A stretch of 64,000 nucleotides of DNA from Acidobacteriota bacterium. GTDB lineage: Bacteria > Acidobacteriota > Blastocatellia > Pyrinomonadales > Pyrinomonadaceae. The DNA is taken from contig JADKEF010000001.1 in NCBI GenBank assembly GCA_016718135.1, positions 617,001 through 681,000 of the forward strand, read 5' to 3'. Position 1 is the stretch's first letter, and the number at the start of each line of letters is the position of its first letter. Under the pieces are notes generated by a model. It made no database searches. It saw only the letters and a list, made by a program, of their open reading frames with translations, and was not told the DNA's origin. Of the stretch, positions 28,033-36,837 are shown one piece after another. The translations under genes and the position numbers were made by a program.

Positions 28033-29658
28033 ATGGAGAACTTAGAGTCAAGTACCGAAGTTTGGCAGGTCGAGGCCGGCGGGAGCATTTACGACACAAG
28101 CTTCGACGAAATGAAAACGTGGATCGCCGAAGGTTCGCTTCTGCGAATTGACCGCGTGCGCAAAGGCAATCTCCGCTGGATCGAGGCCGGCAAGGTCCCT
28201 ACGCTGCTCGAGTTCTTCAACGCAAAGGACGCCGCGGAACCCATAGCACCGACGATCACAACAAGTTCAACCGAGATACTTGGAGTTTCCGAGACGACGA
28301 ACACATTCGTAAACTCCCCAGAACCCATCACGCCTCAACGCGACGACATCTGCAGTCTTCATGCCGAAGCACCAGCGGCGTTCCAGTGCCAGACTTGCTC
28401 CAACTTTTTCTGCAAGGCGTGTCCAAGTTCATACGGCAGTAATGTGAAGATATGCCCGTTCTGCGGGGCGATGTGCGAGCAGATCCAGAAGGTCGCCCAA
28501 GTGCGGGCCGAGAGTCAACGACGTTCGACCGCCGTGACCGAAGGCTTTGGCTTCGGCGATCTCACGCGGGCGTTGATGCATCCATTTCGATTCAAGGTCA
28601 GCTTGCTCTTTGGTGCATTGATGTTCGCGTTGTTTTCGATCGGGCAGAGTGCGGCGGGATTTGGCGGCATCTTTATGATGGCGTCGGCGTTGTTCTGTTT
28701 TATGTTCGCGAATATGCTCACGTTCGGTATTCTCGGCAACGTCGCGGACAATTTCTCGCAAGGGAAGCTCGACGAGAATTTCATGCCGTCGTTCGACGAT
28801 TTCAACATCTGGGACGACGTCGTGCATCCGTTCTTCCTTAGCATCGGAGTGTACATCTCGTCCTTCGGACCGTTGATCGCGGTTCTTCTTATTGCGTTCT
28901 TTGTAGTCGTCGGCAGCGTGCAGGACGAATTGAGCGCCGCGCAAACGCAAGCAGCAAGAACGGTCAGCCGCGACCTACCGCTTGCCGCGAACGCGGCGGC
29001 CCAGAGCGAGCGTGTCAAAGAGATCATCGCCAAAGACGCCAACCAAATGCAGCGCCGCGTCGAGGCTGTTGAATCCGGCGAGATCCCGGAAGAGAGCCTG
29101 TCAGAGCGCTCCGCCGTTGCCGACGCAAACGCATTCAATCGAGACACCGAAGCGATGGTTGCCGAGGCTAATGACCTGATCAACCAGCATCGCAAGGCCC
29201 AGCTTGAATCCACCATTGGGCCATCGCCCGAGACCAAAGCGAAAGAGCAGGCCGCGATGTTCCAGCAGCTCCTCAACAAGGGAATACTGCTACTGATCCT
29301 GCTTACTGCCGCCCTCCTATGGGGACTGTTCTATTTCCCGGCTGCGTGCACGGTCGCGGGCTACACGCGTTCGTTCGCGGCGACGGTCAATCCGCTCGTC
29401 GGCCTCGACACCATCAAACGCCTCGGCTCCGACTACGTCAAGCTGCTCGTAATGGCGTTCGTCCTCGTCGTGCTCTCGATCGTGGTCCACGCGGTCCTGA
29501 GCAACATCTTCACCGGCTTCGACCTCCCCGCCGTCGGGAACATCCCCGGTGCCTTCATCGGCTACTTCTTCACCTTCTACTTCTCCGTAGTCTTCTCCTG
29601 CCTCATCGGCTACATGCTCTTCAAAGCTGCCGATCGGTTGGAATTGTATTCGCGGTGA
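28033..29658 (+). CDS. GYF_2/B-box-like membrane protein
   Basis: 541 residues. The N-terminus (about 8-62) resembles a GYF_2-type module (WQVEAGG...WIAEGSL...RWIEAGKVPTLLEFF). A B-box-like zinc finger follows (CSLH...CQTC...CKAC...CPFC, about 97-145). The remainder is a polytopic membrane domain with helices near 180-235, 270-300, 415-440 and 470-530, interrupted by a long charged, helical loop (about 305-410). ATG 28033 is six bases after GGAG. Function unknown; it closes the signalling block. Confidence 0.75.
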   Translation: MENLESSTEVWQVEAGGSIYDTSFDEMKTWIAEGSLLRIDRVRKGNLRWIEAGKVPTLLEFFNAKDAAEPIAPTITTSSTEILGVSETTNTFVNSPEPITPQRDDICSLHAEAPAAFQCQTCSNFFCKACPSSYGSNVKICPFCGAMCEQIQKVAQVRAESQRRSTAVTEGFGFGDLTRALMHPFRFKVSLLFGALMFALFSIGQSAAGFGGIFMMASALFCFMFANMLTFGILGNVADNFSQGKLDENFMPSFDDFNIWDDVVHPFFLSIGVYISSFGPLIAVLLIAFFVVVGSVQDELSAAQTQAARTVSRDLPLAANAAAQSERVKEIIAKDANQMQRRVEAVESGEIPEESLSERSAVADANAFNRDTEAMVAEANDLINQHRKAQLESTIGPSPETKAKEQAAMFQQLLNKGILLLILLTAALLWGLFYFPAACTVAGYTRSFAATVNPLVGLDTIKRLGSDYVKLLVMAFVLVVLSIVVHAVLSNIFTGFDLPAVGNIPGAFIGYFFTFYFSVVFSCLIGYMLFKAADRLELYSR

Positions 29659-29944
29659 CCCGGAACTGTGCCCTTAGCGGCTTGGATCTGTCCGGGTTGG
29701 CTAGGATCTGTTAGGGATATGGTCACGTCGGCGGATCAGAGCGACAAATGTGTCGCTCGTCAACGTCCAGAAATTTTCAAAGATCAATGTCGGTTTCGCC
29801 CGTGTCGGTTCTACGTCCCAGGATCTTCTTGCGGCTTCTTTACGTCCTTTGCAGTCTTCGCGTTAAAAGGCGCTTTTCTCACGCAAAGTTCGCAAAGGGA
29901 GTCGCGAAGAAGAACGTCCCGGAAAATGTCAGTGATCCGCGAGA

Positions 29945-29972
29945 GGGAGAACCACCTGCGTGAGCGGGTGGT
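29945..29972. repeat. REP-like palindrome, copy 1
   Basis: GGGAGAACCACCTGCGTGAG followed by CGGGTGGT; imperfect palindrome whose inverted copy lies at 30054-30081 with one mismatch over 28 bases. Further members flank the uppP-recJ gap. Confidence 0.75.
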
Positions 29973-30053
29973 TTCAACATGGCGCTCATGGTGGTAGAGG
30001 TTTCTGCCGAGCGTTCATTGCTGGTGATCAGGAGCAACTGTCCGTCGCGTAGG

Positions 30054-30081
30054 ACCACCCGCTTACGCAGGTGGTTCTCCC
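30054..30081. repeat. REP-like palindrome, copy 2 (inverted)
   Basis: Reverse complement of copy 1 apart from one base. The pair encloses about 80 bases and abuts the end of a decayed reading frame on the minus strand. Confidence 0.75.
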
Positions 30082-30419
30082 TTGGGAACGCAGTCGCGTA
30101 AAACGGAATCTGGCAGGCTGCGGCGAGATCCAGATGTCCTTCGATCTCGGCTTCGGTCAGCAACCTGACGTTCGCGAACAACTGCGAATGCCCCGTCGTC
30201 ACGGGAGCTTCGCCGAGCGTCGTATAACCATGTCCCGGGCCGAAGCGGCTTTCGATCAACACGCCGAGGACGTGTTCGACGAACTCGAGTTTCTCGTCGG
30301 GCGTTGTCTTCGGGATGCCAAAATTTACGGGTCTCGTGTGTGGGCAGCAAGTGGTAGAACTTCTCATACATCGCGAACATAACACCAAAATCGACCGGCG
30401 TATATCGTATATACCAATC
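30082..30419 (-). pseudogene. Remnant of an unidentified gene, frameshifted and cut by a REP copy
   Basis: Two minus-strand frames join into one protein-like stretch: ...MFAMYEKFYHLLPTHETRKF in one frame and GIPKTTPDEKLEFVEHVLG... in the other, ending ...IPFYATAFP. They meet at 30320-30326 (AAAATTT), where removing one A of the A-run restores the frame. The stretch then runs into REP copy 2. No family is recognised and no start signal is seen. It may be a degraded orphan gene or chance coding. Confidence 0.35.
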
Positions 30420-30484
30420 CGCCGCTAATGCCGATAATGTAGTATTTCGCCGATAACGTAGTATTCCGCCGCTAATGCCGATAA
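30419..30484. repeat. Short direct repeats of CCGCCGCTAATGCCGATAA
   Basis: Two 19-base copies (30419-30437 and 30466-30484) separated by related partial units (GTAGTATT-TCGCCGATAAC-GTAGTATT). Intergenic, no known function. Confidence 0.6.
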
Positions 30485-30543
30485 GTTTGCCCGCGAACGA
30501 CGCGAAAGAAGCAAAACGAGACAGAATGCTCGCACGTTTCCGA

Positions 30544-30768
30544 AGAGGCGGCTTGAGCCGTCTTCCTGCGTTTTCGCGGCAAATAGCCACGCCGTTCACG
30601 GCGTGGTTTGATGGGTGAATCGAATTCGAGGGCGTTTTAACGTCCTTTGTGCCTGGGGCTGAAGCCAGTTTACGGCAAGGACGTTAAAACGCCCTACGAA
30701 GCACCCGTGCGGCCTACCACGCCGTAAACGACGTGGCTATACAGGAGAAGCCGCCTGAAGGCGGCTAG
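30544..30768. repeat. Concentric inverted-repeat element (nested palindromes)
   Basis: Inner perfect 19-base arms AGGGCGTTTTAACGTCCTT (30629-30647) / its complement (30677-30695), loop containing GGCT-GA-AGCC. Outer arms 30584-30607 / 30716-30739 match 22 of 24 bases and are themselves palindromic. Outermost GC-rich palindromes sit at about 30544-30560 and 30751-30766. All share a centre near 30660. Transcribed, it could fold into one long branched hairpin. It resembles a MITE or REP composite. Confidence 0.7.
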
Positions 30769-30882
30769 TGAATCTTATCTTTGTTCCCGTTGAAAATGTT
30801 GCGGAATACGCCGAGTAGATTTGATGAGGTGACGCTGGCGTTCGCGGGGACGGCGGTCGAGCAGGCGCGGTGCTTAGACTGT

Positions 30883-31461
30883 TTATTTCTCGGGGAGCAA
30901 ATCTGAATAGCTATAAAAGAAAGGGCGGTCTCGGTAATAGTGAACGTCCCCATAATATGTAAAGTCCCGTTCCACGCCTGTAGGGTCAACAATCTTTCCA
31001 CTGTTGATCTTTACAATGTCCTCATACGAGTATCCCTGCGGCAAATCGAAAAACTCGAAGTTGAATCTCGTCCCGAAGCCAAAAACTTTGCCGTCTCGCA
31101 TCTTTGCCGTAAACGCTGTCCAGCCCATCGTTGTTTCGCCACGGATTTCGCGCAGGGTTTCTTCGGGCCATGCATAAGGTGAAAGCTCAACTTTCGAAAT
31201 ATTGTAGATCGGGACCGTGGAATTCTTGGCGACGAAGGATTCGACGACACCTCGATGCTCATACGCGTTCTTCGCGGTCTCGGCAAATCGTCGGCTCGCT
31301 AAAGAAATGATCTCGTTTGGATTGCCAAACATGACACATGGTAAGTACGTGCCGTCAGTGAGATAAGCAGAGGCGCGATAAAACGTTCCGTAGGAAACCG
31401 TCTTCATCGGTGTTACGTTTTCCTTCAAAAAGTTGACAATCTCGCTTTCGTGCTTACTCAT
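30883..31461 (-). CDS. Hypothetical protein (192 aa)
   Basis: Starts at ATG 31461 (MSKHESEIVNFLKENV); an in-frame start at 31491 is less likely and neither has a strong ribosome site. Soluble, aromatic-rich (VHYYRDRPFFYSYSD at the end), no signal peptide or membrane segment, no recognised domain. Isolated between a repeat-rich region and divergent ftsY. Coding is supported by uninterrupted length and protein-like composition only. Confidence 0.6.
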   Translation of the reverse strand: MSKHESEIVNFLKENVTPMKTVSYGTFYRASAYLTDGTYLPCVMFGNPNEIISLASRRFAETAKNAYEHRGVVESFVAKNSTVPIYNISKVELSPYAWPEETLREIRGETTMGWTAFTAKMRDGKVFGFGTRFNFEFFDLPQGYSYEDIVKINSGKIVDPTGVERDFTYYGDVHYYRDRPFFYSYSDLLPEK

Positions 31462-31604
31462 GATTACCGAATTGAAATCTTCGCTACACACTATTCTACG
31501 CGAAATACGTTCCTACGACGCAACGTTCCGACGCCGATTTTCTAACTCGCGCAATATTCTTTATACTCTGTAGTTTGCGGTGCGGGCCGCTGACGAGAAG
31601 TATT

Positions 31605-32636
31605 ATGGCGTTTTGGCGTAGGAAGAAGGAAGATTCGTTTTCGACCTCGGTTTTGGGGCTGGATAAGTCGATCGAGGAGCTGAAGGCTCAGGAAGAGGCG
31701 GTCGAGAAGGAGATCGGTGTACGGTTTGCGCGGGCGATAGAGAAGACGCGGCATTCGATCGACAACCGGCTCGACAGCATCTTTGAGAGCCGCAAGCAGA
31801 TCGACGAGGCGTTTCTCGACGAACTCGAGGAAATGCTCATCTCGACCGACATCGGCGTCGCGACGACCTTGCAGATACTCGACAGCGTCCGGCGTGGCGT
31901 TTCGCGGGCCGAGATCAGCGACCTGGCGGCTCTCAAGGCGGCGATGAAAAAGGAACTGCTCGGCATCCTGAAGCATTCCACCGAACGCGGAGTCGCCGAC
32001 GAACGCACCATTGACGAATCGATCAAGCCGTACGTGCTGATGGTCGTCGGCGTAAACGGCGTGGGCAAGACCACGACCATCGGCAAACTCGCCCAGCGGA
32101 TCAAGAACGAAGGCAACGACGTCCTCATCTGCGCCGCCGACACCTTCCGAGCCGCCGCCAGCGACCAGCTTGAGATCTGGGCCGACCGTGCCGGCGTGCA
32201 GATCGTTCAGCAGAAGCAGGGAACTGACCCGGCCGCGGTGCTGTTCGACGCCCTGGCAGCGGCGAAGGCGAGGAGCAGCGATGTTTTGATCGTTGACACG
32301 GCGGGAAGGCTGCACAACAAAGCGAATCTGATGGCCGAGCTTGAGAAGATGAAACGCATCGCCGCCCGCGAGGTCCAGGACGCTCCGCACGAGACTTTGC
32401 TAGTGATCGACGCCGTCACCGGCCAGAACGGCCTCGAACAGGCACGCCAATTCCTAAAGACCGCCGAAGTCACCGGCATCGTCCTCACCAAACTAGACGG
32501 CACCGCCAAAGGCGGCATCGCCGTCGCCATCGCCAAGGAACTAAACCTCCCGATCCGCTACGTCGGCATCGGCGAACAGGTGGACGACCTGATGGTGTTT
32601 GACGCGGAGAACTATGTGAACGGGTTGTTTAACTAG
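31605..32636 (+). CDS. ftsY: Signal recognition particle receptor FtsY
   Basis: 343 residues. NG domain of an SRP GTPase: G1 GVNGVGKTTT, DTFRAAASDQL, G3 DTAGRLHN, G4 TKLDGTAKGG and the terminal GEQVDDLMVFD. The N-terminal A domain is very short, so membrane targeting probably relies on the basic start (MAFWRRKKED). It delivers ribosome-nascent chains bound to SRP/Ffh to the Sec translocon. ATG 31605 follows GAGAAG; the frame is open to 31575 without support. Confidence 0.96.
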   Translation: MAFWRRKKEDSFSTSVLGLDKSIEELKAQEEAVEKEIGVRFARAIEKTRHSIDNRLDSIFESRKQIDEAFLDELEEMLISTDIGVATTLQILDSVRRGVSRAEISDLAALKAAMKKELLGILKHSTERGVADERTIDESIKPYVLMVVGVNGVGKTTTIGKLAQRIKNEGNDVLICAADTFRAAASDQLEIWADRAGVQIVQQKQGTDPAAVLFDALAAAKARSSDVLIVDTAGRLHNKANLMAELEKMKRIAAREVQDAPHETLLVIDAVTGQNGLEQARQFLKTAEVTGIVLTKLDGTAKGGIAVAIAKELNLPIRYVGIGEQVDDLMVFDAENYVNGLFN

Positions 32637-32668
32637 AATTACGAATTAGGAATTGCGAATTACGAATT
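32635..32668. repeat. GAATTACGAATT direct repeats between ftsY and ribD
   Basis: Two copies of GAATTACGAATT flank AGGAATTGC. Short repeats filling the ftsY-ribD gap immediately before the ribD ribosome site. Confidence 0.55.
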
Positions 32669-32678
32669 GAGGATCACC

Positions 32679-33782
32679 TTGGATCAGATCTTAGACATTG
32701 ATAACGGACACACTCGGCGTGCTTTGGAAGTCGCGGCGATGGGTACAGGTTTGGTTACTCCGAATCCGCTTGTCGGCTGCGTCATCGTGTCGGCAGACGG
32801 GGAGATTGTCGGTGAGGGAACTTACATCTACGATAATGTGATCCACGCCGAGGCAGTTGCTCTCGAACAGGCAGGTGAAAAAGCTAGAGGCGGGACCGCC
32901 TACGTTTCGCTCGAGCCACACGACCACGAAGGCAGAACTCCACCGTGTACCGAGGCCCTGATAGACGCCGGAATAAAGCGAGTCGTTTGCCCGATCGAAG
33001 ATCCAAATCCGCTTGTTTCGGGCCGTGGCTTTCAGCGGCTCAGGGACGCGGGTGTAGAAGTCGTCACCGGTATTCTCGCTGCCGAGGCGTCGCGACAGAA
33101 CGAGAAGTTCATCTGCTGGCATCAGAAGCAGCGGCCGTTTGTTCATCTGAAACTCGCGATGTCGCTCGACGGGCGCATTTCTCTGGGAAGTAGCGTTTCG
33201 ACCGCACTTTCCGGCCCCGAAGCTCTGGCCCGTGTCCACGAACTCCGCCACGAACACGACGCGATCCTTATCGGCGGCAACACAGCATTCGTCGACAATC
33301 CGAGCCTTACCGACCGCAGCGGCAAGCCGCGACGGCGGCCCCTGGTCCGAGTCGTGCTTGATAATCAACTGCGGCTGACCGAGGTTTCGCATTTGGTCTC
33401 AACATCCGGCGAAACTCCGACGATCATCTTCACGAACAGCTCGGACGCGGGCAAACTCTCCGTCCTGCGTGCCCTCGGTGCCGAAGTTGTCGTATCCCCA
33501 ATGGGCGGCCGTGACCTGAACGGCGTATTGGCTGAGTTGAAACAACGTGATATCCAGAGCGTCCTCGTCGAAGGCGGAAGCGAGATCGCCGGCTCCTTTT
33601 GCGATGCAGGGCTCGTCGACAAACTGACGTTCATAGTTGCTCCGCTCGTAATCGGCGGGCGTTCCGCCCCGGATGCCATCGGCGGAGCAGGTGCAGACCG
33701 ACTAGCTGACGCAATGAAACTCAGCGACATCACCGTCGAACGCCTCGGTAACGATATCGAGATCACCGGCTATCCCGCGTGA
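32679..33782 (+). CDS. ribD: Bifunctional riboflavin biosynthesis deaminase/reductase RibD
   Basis: 367 residues. N-terminal cytidine-deaminase-like domain (about 1-145) and C-terminal reductase domain (~150-365, HLKLAMSLDGRIS, LVEGGSEIAGSF). It converts the GTP cyclohydrolase II product by deamination and then NADPH reduction. Zinc-site elements: HAE at 56-58 and the PPC Cys90, but the usual EPC cysteine is His81 (EPHDHEGRTPPC). The TTG at 32679 is preferred to the TTG at 32667 because GAGG sits six bases upstream. No other rib gene is adjacent; rsmA follows eight bases on. Confidence 0.94.
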   Translation: MDQILDIDNGHTRRALEVAAMGTGLVTPNPLVGCVIVSADGEIVGEGTYIYDNVIHAEAVALEQAGEKARGGTAYVSLEPHDHEGRTPPCTEALIDAGIKRVVCPIEDPNPLVSGRGFQRLRDAGVEVVTGILAAEASRQNEKFICWHQKQRPFVHLKLAMSLDGRISLGSSVSTALSGPEALARVHELRHEHDAILIGGNTAFVDNPSLTDRSGKPRRRPLVRVVLDNQLRLTEVSHLVSTSGETPTIIFTNSSDAGKLSVLRALGAEVVVSPMGGRDLNGVLAELKQRDIQSVLVEGGSEIAGSFCDAGLVDKLTFIVAPLVIGGRSAPDAIGGAGADRLADAMKLSDITVERLGNDIEITGYPA

Positions 33783-33789
33783 ACACCTT

Positions 33790-34581
33790 ATGCGAGCAAA
33801 GAAATCGCTTGGCCAGAATTTTCTTAGGGACGAGGCTGTTTCCGAACGCATCGTCGCCGCTCTCGACATTGGGACGGACGATACTGTCATTGAGATCGGC
33901 CCAGGGCAAGGTGCTCTAACGACATTCCTCGTAGAAAGAGCCAAACGCGTGATCGCTATCGAATTTGACCGCGACCTTATCTCGCCTTTACGGGTTCAGT
34001 TCCACACGAATCCGAATTTGGAGCTATTGAACGCCGACGCTTTGTCGGTTGATTTTCGCGAGCTCGCTCCGGATGGCACCAAACTAAAACTCGTCGCAAA
34101 CCTGCCCTACAACATCTCCACGCCGATCCTTCAGCGGCTCATTGAACACCGGCTGTGCTTTAGCGAGATCGTGCTGATGTTTCAAAGGGAAGTGGTGGAG
34201 CGGATCACCGCGAGGCCAGCCACAAAAGAGCGTGGCTTTCTAAGCGTCTTGGTCGAGGATGCCTTTGAGACCGAAACGCTTTTTGATGTGCCGCCAACCG
34301 CGTTCTGGCCGGTGCCGAAGGTGTGGAGTTCCGTGATCCGGCTCAGGCCAAAGGAAGAGGTTTTTCCGGACGCTGCGGCCTTTCGCAAACTGCTAAGTGC
34401 CGCATTCGCTCAGAAGCGGAAGACGATCTTGAATAATCTTCGTGGATTTTCACCGGACATTGAACCAGCCCTTTCTAGTGCGGTAATCGACTCAAGACGA
34501 CGCGCCGAGACGCTTACTCTCGACGAGTGGCACAGACTTGCAGGTCTTATCTGTGCCACTTTCGATCGAGATACTCACTAG
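33790..34581 (+). CDS. rsmA: 16S rRNA (adenine1518/1519-N6)-dimethyltransferase RsmA/KsgA
   Basis: 263 residues. KKSLGQNFLRD opening, SAM motif I IEIGPGQGALT, acidic end IEFDRD, catalytic NLPYNIST and a C-terminal helical domain. It dimethylates two adenines in helix 45 of 16S rRNA during 30S maturation. Downstream of ribD with a short gap, converging on the peroxidase gene. Confidence 0.96.
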   Translation: MRAKKSLGQNFLRDEAVSERIVAALDIGTDDTVIEIGPGQGALTTFLVERAKRVIAIEFDRDLISPLRVQFHTNPNLELLNADALSVDFRELAPDGTKLKLVANLPYNISTPILQRLIEHRLCFSEIVLMFQREVVERITARPATKERGFLSVLVEDAFETETLFDVPPTAFWPVPKVWSSVIRLRPKEEVFPDAAAFRKLLSAAFAQKRKTILNNLRGFSPDIEPALSSAVIDSRRRAETLTLDEWHRLAGLICATFDRDTH

Positions 34582-34590
34582 CTCGCCCGA

Positions 34591-36807
34591 TCACTGTGCA
34601 ACAAAATTGACGTCAGTAAGATCGTTTGCGACAAAAAGATTGATCGACGTAAATGTGAATGTACGGGACGTTATACCCAGCGAGTAATTCGATCCGGGCT
34701 CAACGTTATCGAACGAGTAGAAGCCAAATGAACTTGTCGTAGCCCGTCTTCTTCCTCCGAATTGCGCCCCGAGCGAAATATTGACATTCGGTATCCCGCG
34801 ACCTTCCTGATCGACTACTCGGCCCGAAATTGTCACGTTAGCCGACGACGTAGCTTCGCCGAAAATGGAGAACCGAGCGGCCGGCGAAACCGAGAATCCG
34901 TTCACCGCACCAGGATCAACAACATACCATCGAGCGAAGAAAGTACGCCCGATCACTGCCGCGGTCGAAGGGAGCGGCAAACTGAGCGATGCCCAACCAT
35001 TGCCATTACCAGTGTTGTTGGTATTCACTGGGAATTTGCCAATCGAGCCCGTAATTGGGATCGAGGTGCCGACGCCAGGATCTACCGCGTCAATAACAAG
35101 AAATCCTTGACTGGCGCCGACGGCACTTGAAACCGAGACCGTGAAGTTTGGATTGCCCGCTACGGGGGGCGAGATCGCGTGGATCGTCGGTACAATGCCG
35201 CCGCTACCGGCCCGACCGCTGCCAATGACCTGAGGCACTCGATTTGATTCCGTATAAAGTTGTGGGCGTTCAAAAACGGAGCTCTCCGCCTGCACACGCG
35301 GGTCGGTCAAGACATTTCGCAGAAAAGCTACCAGATCGGCCTGGGTGCCGGGATTCATACCGAGCGGCCTAATGGCGGTATTCTTGTTGGGCGCGTTGAA
35401 GTCGCCGCCGCGGTTGTAAAAAGCCACCACCTGCTCGAGCGTTGTGAATTGGCCGTTGTGAAAATAAGAGGTTCTCAGGCCAACGTTGCGAAGACTCGGC
35501 GTTTTGAACTCCCCGCGATTTCCGGGATCGCCAGTAACAACAAAATGCCCTAGGTCGTCATTCTGGGGACGAACACCGATATAGTGAAATGCGTTGTCCG
35601 AGAGTTGTGGCCCGCTGTGACAGAGGTTGCAGCTGTTCGCATTGAAGGCATTCCGGCCCCGCTGCTCCTGAGCCGTGAGTGTGGCAATTCCGGCGTTGAC
35701 CAGATCTATCTTGGCCTGATCGCTAAACTGGGTTCTCTGATAGCTGGCGATGGCCATTGCGATCCGAGCCGGAGTAACCTCGCCCGAACCGAATGCCTCT
35801 AGGAAAAGGTCGGGATAGCTGCGCCCGCCTATCCAGGTGTTAAGCGACGGCGGAACATTGGCCGAGAGTGCGAGCGGCTTAGCAGCTGCGATGTCGGCAG
35901 CAACGCCGGGCCAATCGCGGCCCGAATGTGCCATTTCGGACGTCGATGTCGGCGGTCCGATAGCCTGGCTTTCCAGCGCGGCTCCATTATTGAGGAGAAC
36001 GACATTTGTCACCGGATCCCGAAAGGTTGCACTCGCACGTCCATCCCAGAACAAGGTCGGCGAGTACACCGCATTCACAAAAGAGGTCGTTTTTCGATTT
36101 GTTACCTGAGCTCCGAGACCATACGGAGCCGTAAGGGAATAGGTTCGATCAAGGTTGGTAAATGGAACACCTAGCGAGCCGCGCACATCGTCCGGTGTCC
36201 CGATCAGGCCGTCAATGCCCGGATTGAAGGTAGCATTCGCGACCGTCGATCGCGGATCTGCTCCACCGCTACTAGCGTGGTGGCAAGTGCCACACGCTAC
36301 GGTTTTTGTAGACGATAACTGTTCGTCCCAAAAGAGAACCTTTCCGAGCTCTGCCTTTGCTGCAGTCAGAGGATTTCCCGGCGGTGCCGGCGGCGGCGGA
36401 CCAAGCGGTGGGACTGGTCCTTGTTGGTTAGTATTTGTCCGTGTTCCCGTATCAGCGACGCTGAGCTCACTTACTGTCGATTCGTTCTCGGCCCGAACCC
36501 AATAGAAGAAAGGCTGACCGGGATTAACGTTATTGTCGAAGAAAAAATTAACGGGTGAAGCCCCCACATCTGCCGCAGTCGCTGGATCATTAACTGAATT
36601 ACGGAAGATCCGGTAATTTGTCGCCCCGCTTATCGCATCCCAGTAGATACCAATTTTAGTGTGATAAACGCTGTCAGTCGCGGAAACTCTGGTCGGAGCC
36701 GAAAGCGCATCGCCAACCTGTCCAGTCACTGCCCCAGAGTTTAAGAGAAATAATCCCCCGACAGCAAATACGAACACAAAAATAACCGCTAGCTTAATAT
36801 TACGCAT
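34591..36807 (-). CDS. Di-haem cytochrome c peroxidase with fibronectin-III and carboxypeptidase-regulatory-like domains
   Basis: 738 residues. Signal peptide (MRNIKLAVIFVFVFAVGGLFLL), a fibronectin type III domain (~35-130), Pro-rich linker, a MauG/CcpA-type core with two haem sites CGTCH and CNLCH (about 135-520), a beta region and a C-terminal carboxypeptidase-regulatory-like fold (VTISGRVVDQEGRGIPNVNIS). Family members reduce H2O2 or oxidise protein side chains in the periplasm. The ATG at 36807 is favoured over GTG 36819, which lies within the AGGTGAG ribosome site. Confidence 0.9.
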   Translation of the reverse strand: MRNIKLAVIFVFVFAVGGLFLLNSGAVTGQVGDALSAPTRVSATDSVYHTKIGIYWDAISGATNYRIFRNSVNDPATAADVGASPVNFFFDNNVNPGQPFFYWVRAENESTVSELSVADTGTRTNTNQQGPVPPLGPPPPAPPGNPLTAAKAELGKVLFWDEQLSSTKTVACGTCHHASSGGADPRSTVANATFNPGIDGLIGTPDDVRGSLGVPFTNLDRTYSLTAPYGLGAQVTNRKTTSFVNAVYSPTLFWDGRASATFRDPVTNVVLLNNGAALESQAIGPPTSTSEMAHSGRDWPGVAADIAAAKPLALSANVPPSLNTWIGGRSYPDLFLEAFGSGEVTPARIAMAIASYQRTQFSDQAKIDLVNAGIATLTAQEQRGRNAFNANSCNLCHSGPQLSDNAFHYIGVRPQNDDLGHFVVTGDPGNRGEFKTPSLRNVGLRTSYFHNGQFTTLEQVVAFYNRGGDFNAPNKNTAIRPLGMNPGTQADLVAFLRNVLTDPRVQAESSVFERPQLYTESNRVPQVIGSGRAGSGGIVPTIHAISPPVAGNPNFTVSVSSAVGASQGFLVIDAVDPGVGTSIPITGSIGKFPVNTNNTGNGNGWASLSLPLPSTAAVIGRTFFARWYVVDPGAVNGFSVSPAARFSIFGEATSSANVTISGRVVDQEGRGIPNVNISLGAQFGGRRRATTSSFGFYSFDNVEPGSNYSLGITSRTFTFTSINLFVANDLTDVNFVAQ

Positions 36808-36837
36808 AAGTCCACTCACCTATTATTCAAGTATATT

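Noticed and set aside
29668..29997. 109-aa plus-strand ORF after the GYF/B-box-like gene
   Set aside because: Crosses intergenic repeat sequence including a REP copy; no start signal and no protein-like composition.
30419..30484. Possible CRISPR array
   Set aside because: Only two full repeat copies about 47 bases apart with spacers that are partial repeat units; no cas genes in the window.
30765..31001. 78-aa minus-strand ORF in the repeat region
   Set aside because: Overlaps the end of the gene at 30883-31461 in another frame and reads into repeat sequence.
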